NCBI GenBank assembly: GCA_946631805.1
Contig: CAMPAJ010000007.1
Coordinates: 1-16,920 of the forward strand
Source: an uncultured Eggerthellaceae bacterium
GTDB lineage: Bacteria > Actinomycetota > Coriobacteriia > Coriobacteriales > Eggerthellaceae
DNA: 16,920 nt
Direction of reading: 5' to 3'
In this document: positions 14,522-16,920 of the stretch, piece after piece
How positions within the stretch are numbered: the first letter of the stretch is position 1
Layout of the letters: every line of letters begins with the position of its first letter
Program-made: the position numbers and the translations under genes
Notes under the pieces: generated by a model
Seen by the model: only the letters and a program-made list of their open reading frames with translations
Told to the model about the DNA's origin: nothing
The model's database searches: none

Positions 14522-14527
14522 TAGGAT
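14522..14527 (+). promoter_or_regulatory. Possible -10 box of the Tat-exported protein gene
   Basis: TAGGAT ends 12 bases before ATG 14539, so the leader would be only about 5 bases. No clear -35 and no well-spaced ribosome binding site are seen; GGGGTAGGA overlaps the box and is 12 bases from the start. Confidence 0.35.
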
Positions 14528-14538
14528 GCATTTCGCAT

Positions 14539-15975
14539 ATGAGTGATCAGATGAAATATCCCCAAGGCCGCAACGCTGCGAAAGCGTCGAGGACCTCTGC
14601 GCCCAGGCCGTCCTTCGAAGAGGGGTCGGGTCCGCGTACGCTGGTGAGCCGGCGGGGCTTCCTGTACGGCGCCATCGGCGTCGGCGCGCTGGCGGCCGTG
14701 GGCGTGGGGGCAACCGTGAGCAGCGCGTTGCCCGACGTTGGCGCGCCCGATATCGAGCATGTCGAAGTGCCCGAAAATGCCCTGACCACGCTCACGGAGC
14801 TTGAAGTAATCGACGACGCCGAAGACGTCGTGCGGCTCGTGAGCCAGTTCGAGCTGCCCTACGGCACGCTTGTGTGGGCAAATGACGACGACGTCGCAGC
14901 CTGTCTTCTTCCCACCGAAACCGGGACGCCTTTGGCTCAAATCGGCCTGTTGTCGCTGGGAAGCGGAACGTTGACGACCGTCATGAAGCAGGCCATGGGA
15001 ACCGATGAGCGCTACGAGATATACGACGTGCGCGCCACGTCGCGCGGCATAATCTGGACCGAGGCCAACGTGCTCAAGGGCTCGTGGCGCATCTATGCTG
15101 CGCCGTTGGACCAGGGGACACTCGGTACGGCGGTGCTGCTGGAGGAGGGCGACGACCAGTACGATACCCCGATGTTGGCCGTCGTGGACGGCAGGGCGTT
15201 TTGGCAGGTGCTTCCCAAGCTCCCGAACGACGAGGGGCTTACCTCGCGCTTGATGGGCGTAACGTTTGGCAAAAATGACGCTGCGTGCGTGTTCGAGTCG
15301 GCGCGGCGCATGGGAACGCCGCCTTATGCGACGAAGGACTCGGTGACCATTTCGCCCCGCGTCGATGCGTCGTCGGTGTACTACCAGCTTACGAACATCG
15401 ATGCAAAATCGGGCGAAGTGACCGACCAGATGACGCTGCCCCGCTCGATGGCCCCGCTCGAGGCCGGCTACGGCACGAACGGCTTCATGTTCTCGTTTCC
15501 CGATATCTACGATTACGGCGGCGGCATTTCCAATTTGGGGACCTATACGCCTCTGTCCAAGCCAAGCGACGGCAATTACAGCGCCGCGCAATGGTTCGGC
15601 TTCGCGCGCACGCCTACGGCTGCGCCCGCATGGTGCCAGAACCTGCTCATCGTAAAATCGAGCTACTCGGTATGCGGCGTCGATTTGGCTGCCGGTTCGT
15701 ATTTCGCCATCGACGTGGACGACGGGGCCGATACGTACGGCGACTACCTTGCCACCACGGGCGTGCGGGACACGTTCGTCACCTTCGCGAACATCGACCA
15801 CACCCCCGTTAACGGCAACGTGACCCATGCCTGCCGCGTCAAGGTGTGGGCTCCGCTCACGCAGGAGCAACGCGACGAGCGCGCCACCCGTGCCGCCCAG
15901 GGCGAGGACGGCGAAGACGAGATGTACGTCGAGGGGGATGGATACGCCGAAAACGGCGAGGCCGTCCAGGCGTAA
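14539..15975 (+). CDS. Tat-exported protein of unknown function, possibly a beta-propeller
   Basis: 478 residues. After a 36-residue polar lead comes a twin-arginine signal, SRRGFLYGA with R38-R39, and a weakly hydrophobic helix (43-60), so it is exported folded. There is no lipobox cysteine; SSALPD could be a cleavage site or the helix may stay as an anchor. The mature part has no family I recognise. It contains repeated strand-turn patterns such as GIIWTEAN...GSWRIYAAPLD (170-191), GRAFWQVLPKL (218-228), SSVYYQLTNIDAKSGEV (278-294) and TNGFMFSFP (313-321), which resemble propeller blades (inference). The tail after 438 is acidic and probably disordered. It stands alone between a terminator and purB. 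Confidence 0.72.
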   Translation: MSDQMKYPQGRNAAKASRTSAPRPSFEEGSGPRTLVSRRGFLYGAIGVGALAAVGVGATVSSALPDVGAPDIEHVEVPENALTTLTELEVIDDAEDVVRLVSQFELPYGTLVWANDDDVAACLLPTETGTPLAQIGLLSLGSGTLTTVMKQAMGTDERYEIYDVRATSRGIIWTEANVLKGSWRIYAAPLDQGTLGTAVLLEEGDDQYDTPMLAVVDGRAFWQVLPKLPNDEGLTSRLMGVTFGKNDAACVFESARRMGTPPYATKDSVTISPRVDASSVYYQLTNIDAKSGEVTDQMTLPRSMAPLEAGYGTNGFMFSFPDIYDYGGGISNLGTYTPLSKPSDGNYSAAQWFGFARTPTAAPAWCQNLLIVKSSYSVCGVDLAAGSYFAIDVDDGADTYGDYLATTGVRDTFVTFANIDHTPVNGNVTHACRVKVWAPLTQEQRDERATRAAQGEDGEDEMYVEGDGYAENGEAVQA

Positions 15976-15999
15976 TGCCATCGCCGCCTGGCGTGGCAT
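15975..15999 (+). terminator. Hairpin overlapping the stop of the Tat-protein gene
   Basis: ATGCCATCGCC (15975-15985) pairs with GGCGTGGCAT (15990-15999) over ten pairs with one bulged T and the loop GCCT. The following GGTATCCTTA is not a proper T tract, so termination would be weak. Confidence 0.35.
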
Positions 16000-16007
16000 G
16001 GTATCCT

Positions 16008-16013
16008 TATAAA
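16008..16013 (+). promoter_or_regulatory. Candidate -10 box of purB
   Basis: TATAAA lies 26 bases before the purB ATG, allowing a leader of about 20 bases that holds the ribosome binding site. No good -35 is visible. No purine riboswitch fits in this short space. Confidence 0.4.
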
Positions 16014-16039
16014 CACATGTCAAATGCAAGGAGGGCTCC

Positions 16040-16920
16040 ATGATCAGTCGTTACACCCGACCCGCGATGGGACGCATTTGGGAAATGCAGAACAAGTTCG
16101 AGATCTGGAAGGAAATCGAGATCTTGGCCTGCGAAGCCCAAGCCGAGCTGGGCAAGGCCGGCATCACGAAAGAAGAAGCTGCCTGGATTCGCGAACACGC
16201 CGATTTTACGGTCGAGCGCATCGACGAGATCGAGCGCACGACGAATCACGACGTTATCTCGTTCCTCACCAACATGGCCGAGTACATCGACGTTGACCTG
16301 CCCGAAGGATGGGAGCCGCCCAGTCGTTGGGTGCATTACGGCATGACGTCGAGCGATCTGGGCGATATGGCCCTGTGCTATCAGATCACTCAGGCGTGCG
16401 ACATCATCATCGACGACATCAAGCGCTTGGGCGAGATTTGCAAGAAGCGCGCATTCGAGTTCAAGGACACGCTGTGCGTGGGACGCACCCATGGCATTTC
16501 CGCCGAGCCCATGACGTTCGGCATGAAGTTCGGCAGCTGGACGTGGATGCTGCGCCGCGACCTCACGCGCATGCAGGAGGCACGCGACATGATTGCGACC
16601 GGCGCCATCTCGGGTGCAGTGGGCTCGTATTCCAGCATCGACCCATTTGTCGAGAAGTTCGTATGCGAAAAGCTCGGCCTCACGCCCGATCCGCTGTCTA
16701 CCCAGGTTATCGCTCGCGATCGTCATGCGCAGGTCATGTGCGCGCTCGCGACCGTGGCGGCCACGCTCGAGGCCATTGCCATGCAGGTGCGCCTGTTGCA
16801 GCAGACCGACGTCATCGAGGCCGAGGAGCCGTTCAAGAAGGGGCAGAAAGGCTCGTCCGCCATGCCCCACAAGCGCAACCCCATCACGGTGGAGCGCGTG
16901 TGCGGCCTTTCGCGCAACGT
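16040..16920 (+). CDS. purB: Adenylosuccinate lyase, cut by the right window edge
   Basis: Fumarase/aspartase-superfamily enzyme acting twice in purine synthesis: it splits SAICAR to AICAR and adenylosuccinate to AMP, releasing fumarate. The visible 293 codons begin ISRYTRPAMGRIW and contain HYGMTSSDLGD, the conserved GRTHGISAEPMTFG, GAISGAVGSYS, and the superfamily signature GSSAMPHKRNP starting at residue 271 with the catalytic serine loop. AAGGAGGG ends 4 bases before the ATG, a strong site. The frame is open to the window end and the C-terminal third lies beyond. It appears to have its own promoter. Confidence 0.95.
   Translation, partial: MISRYTRPAMGRIWEMQNKFEIWKEIEILACEAQAELGKAGITKEEAAWIREHADFTVERIDEIERTTNHDVISFLTNMAEYIDVDLPEGWEPPSRWVHYGMTSSDLGDMALCYQITQACDIIIDDIKRLGEICKKRAFEFKDTLCVGRTHGISAEPMTFGMKFGSWTWMLRRDLTRMQEARDMIATGAISGAVGSYSSIDPFVEKFVCEKLGLTPDPLSTQVIARDRHAQVMCALATVAATLEAIAMQVRLLQQTDVIEAEEPFKKGQKGSSAMPHKRNPITVERVCGLSRN

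Noticed and set aside
14242..16041. 599-codon minus-strand open frame
   Set aside because: It lies opposite the Tat-protein gene and the end of the second trkA, has low-complexity Arg/His/Gly-rich translation typical of antisense frames in GC-rich DNA, and crosses the trkA terminator.
1..16920. CRISPR arrays, tRNA or rRNA genes, insertion sequences, prophage genes
   Set aside because: No regularly spaced repeats, cloverleaf sequences, transposase motifs or phage structural motifs were recognised on either strand by reading; a covariance-model scan was not possible.

Overview
The window is GC-rich bacterial chromosome. The best fit is a strictly anaerobic or microaerobic actinobacterium of the class Coriobacteriia (an Eggerthella, Slackia or Gordonibacter-like lineage). 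This placement is an inference: it rests on the GC-rich codon use, mycobacterial-style tandem RCK/TrkA proteins, a small exported lysozyme-fold protein of a type I associate with Coriobacteriia, a Tat-exported protein, and hydrogenase maturation genes next to a cytochrome bd oxidase. No rRNA, tRNA, CRISPR array, transposase or prophage gene was recognised.

Layout: (1) Positions 1-496, minus strand: the first 165 codons of a type I restriction HsdR subunit, running off the left edge, with its own promoter; about 500 bp without a convincing gene follow. (2) 1032-5038: hydrogenase maturation genes hypF, then hypC-hypD overlapping by one base, with a terminator-like hairpin between hypF and hypC. 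hypA, hypB and hypE are not present. (3) 5185-7705: cydA-cydB, the two large subunits of a bd-type quinol oxidase, closed by a clear hairpin terminator and without cydCD. (4) 7869-11570: envelope proteins: a CmpB-type ('putative ABC transporter permease') membrane protein, a hemolysin-III/PAQR-like membrane protein, a CorC/HlyC-type CBS protein and a PspC-domain protein. (5) 11922-12707: an exported lysozyme-fold (glucosaminidase-like) wall hydrolase behind an AT-rich promoter region, followed by a 127-bp inverted-repeat element. (6) 13064-14407: two adjacent RCK (TrkA) proteins with no channel gene, preceded by a G-tract and closed by a strong terminator. (7) 14539-15975: a Tat-signal exported protein of unknown function, possibly a beta-propeller. 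(8) 16040-16920: the start of purB, running off the right edge.

How the genes relate: hypFCD make the Fe(CN)2CO part of [NiFe]-hydrogenase cofactors and cydAB reduce oxygen with quinol, so the left half joins hydrogen metabolism with oxygen scavenging. The middle and right parts are an assortment of mostly single-gene units for envelope maintenance and ion homeostasis. I see no strong case for a wholly new multigene system. The items most worth a second look are the inverted-repeat element, the G8 tract and quadruplex motif lying across the trkA promoter, the hemolysin-III-like protein lacking part of its metal site, and the orphan Tat-exported protein.
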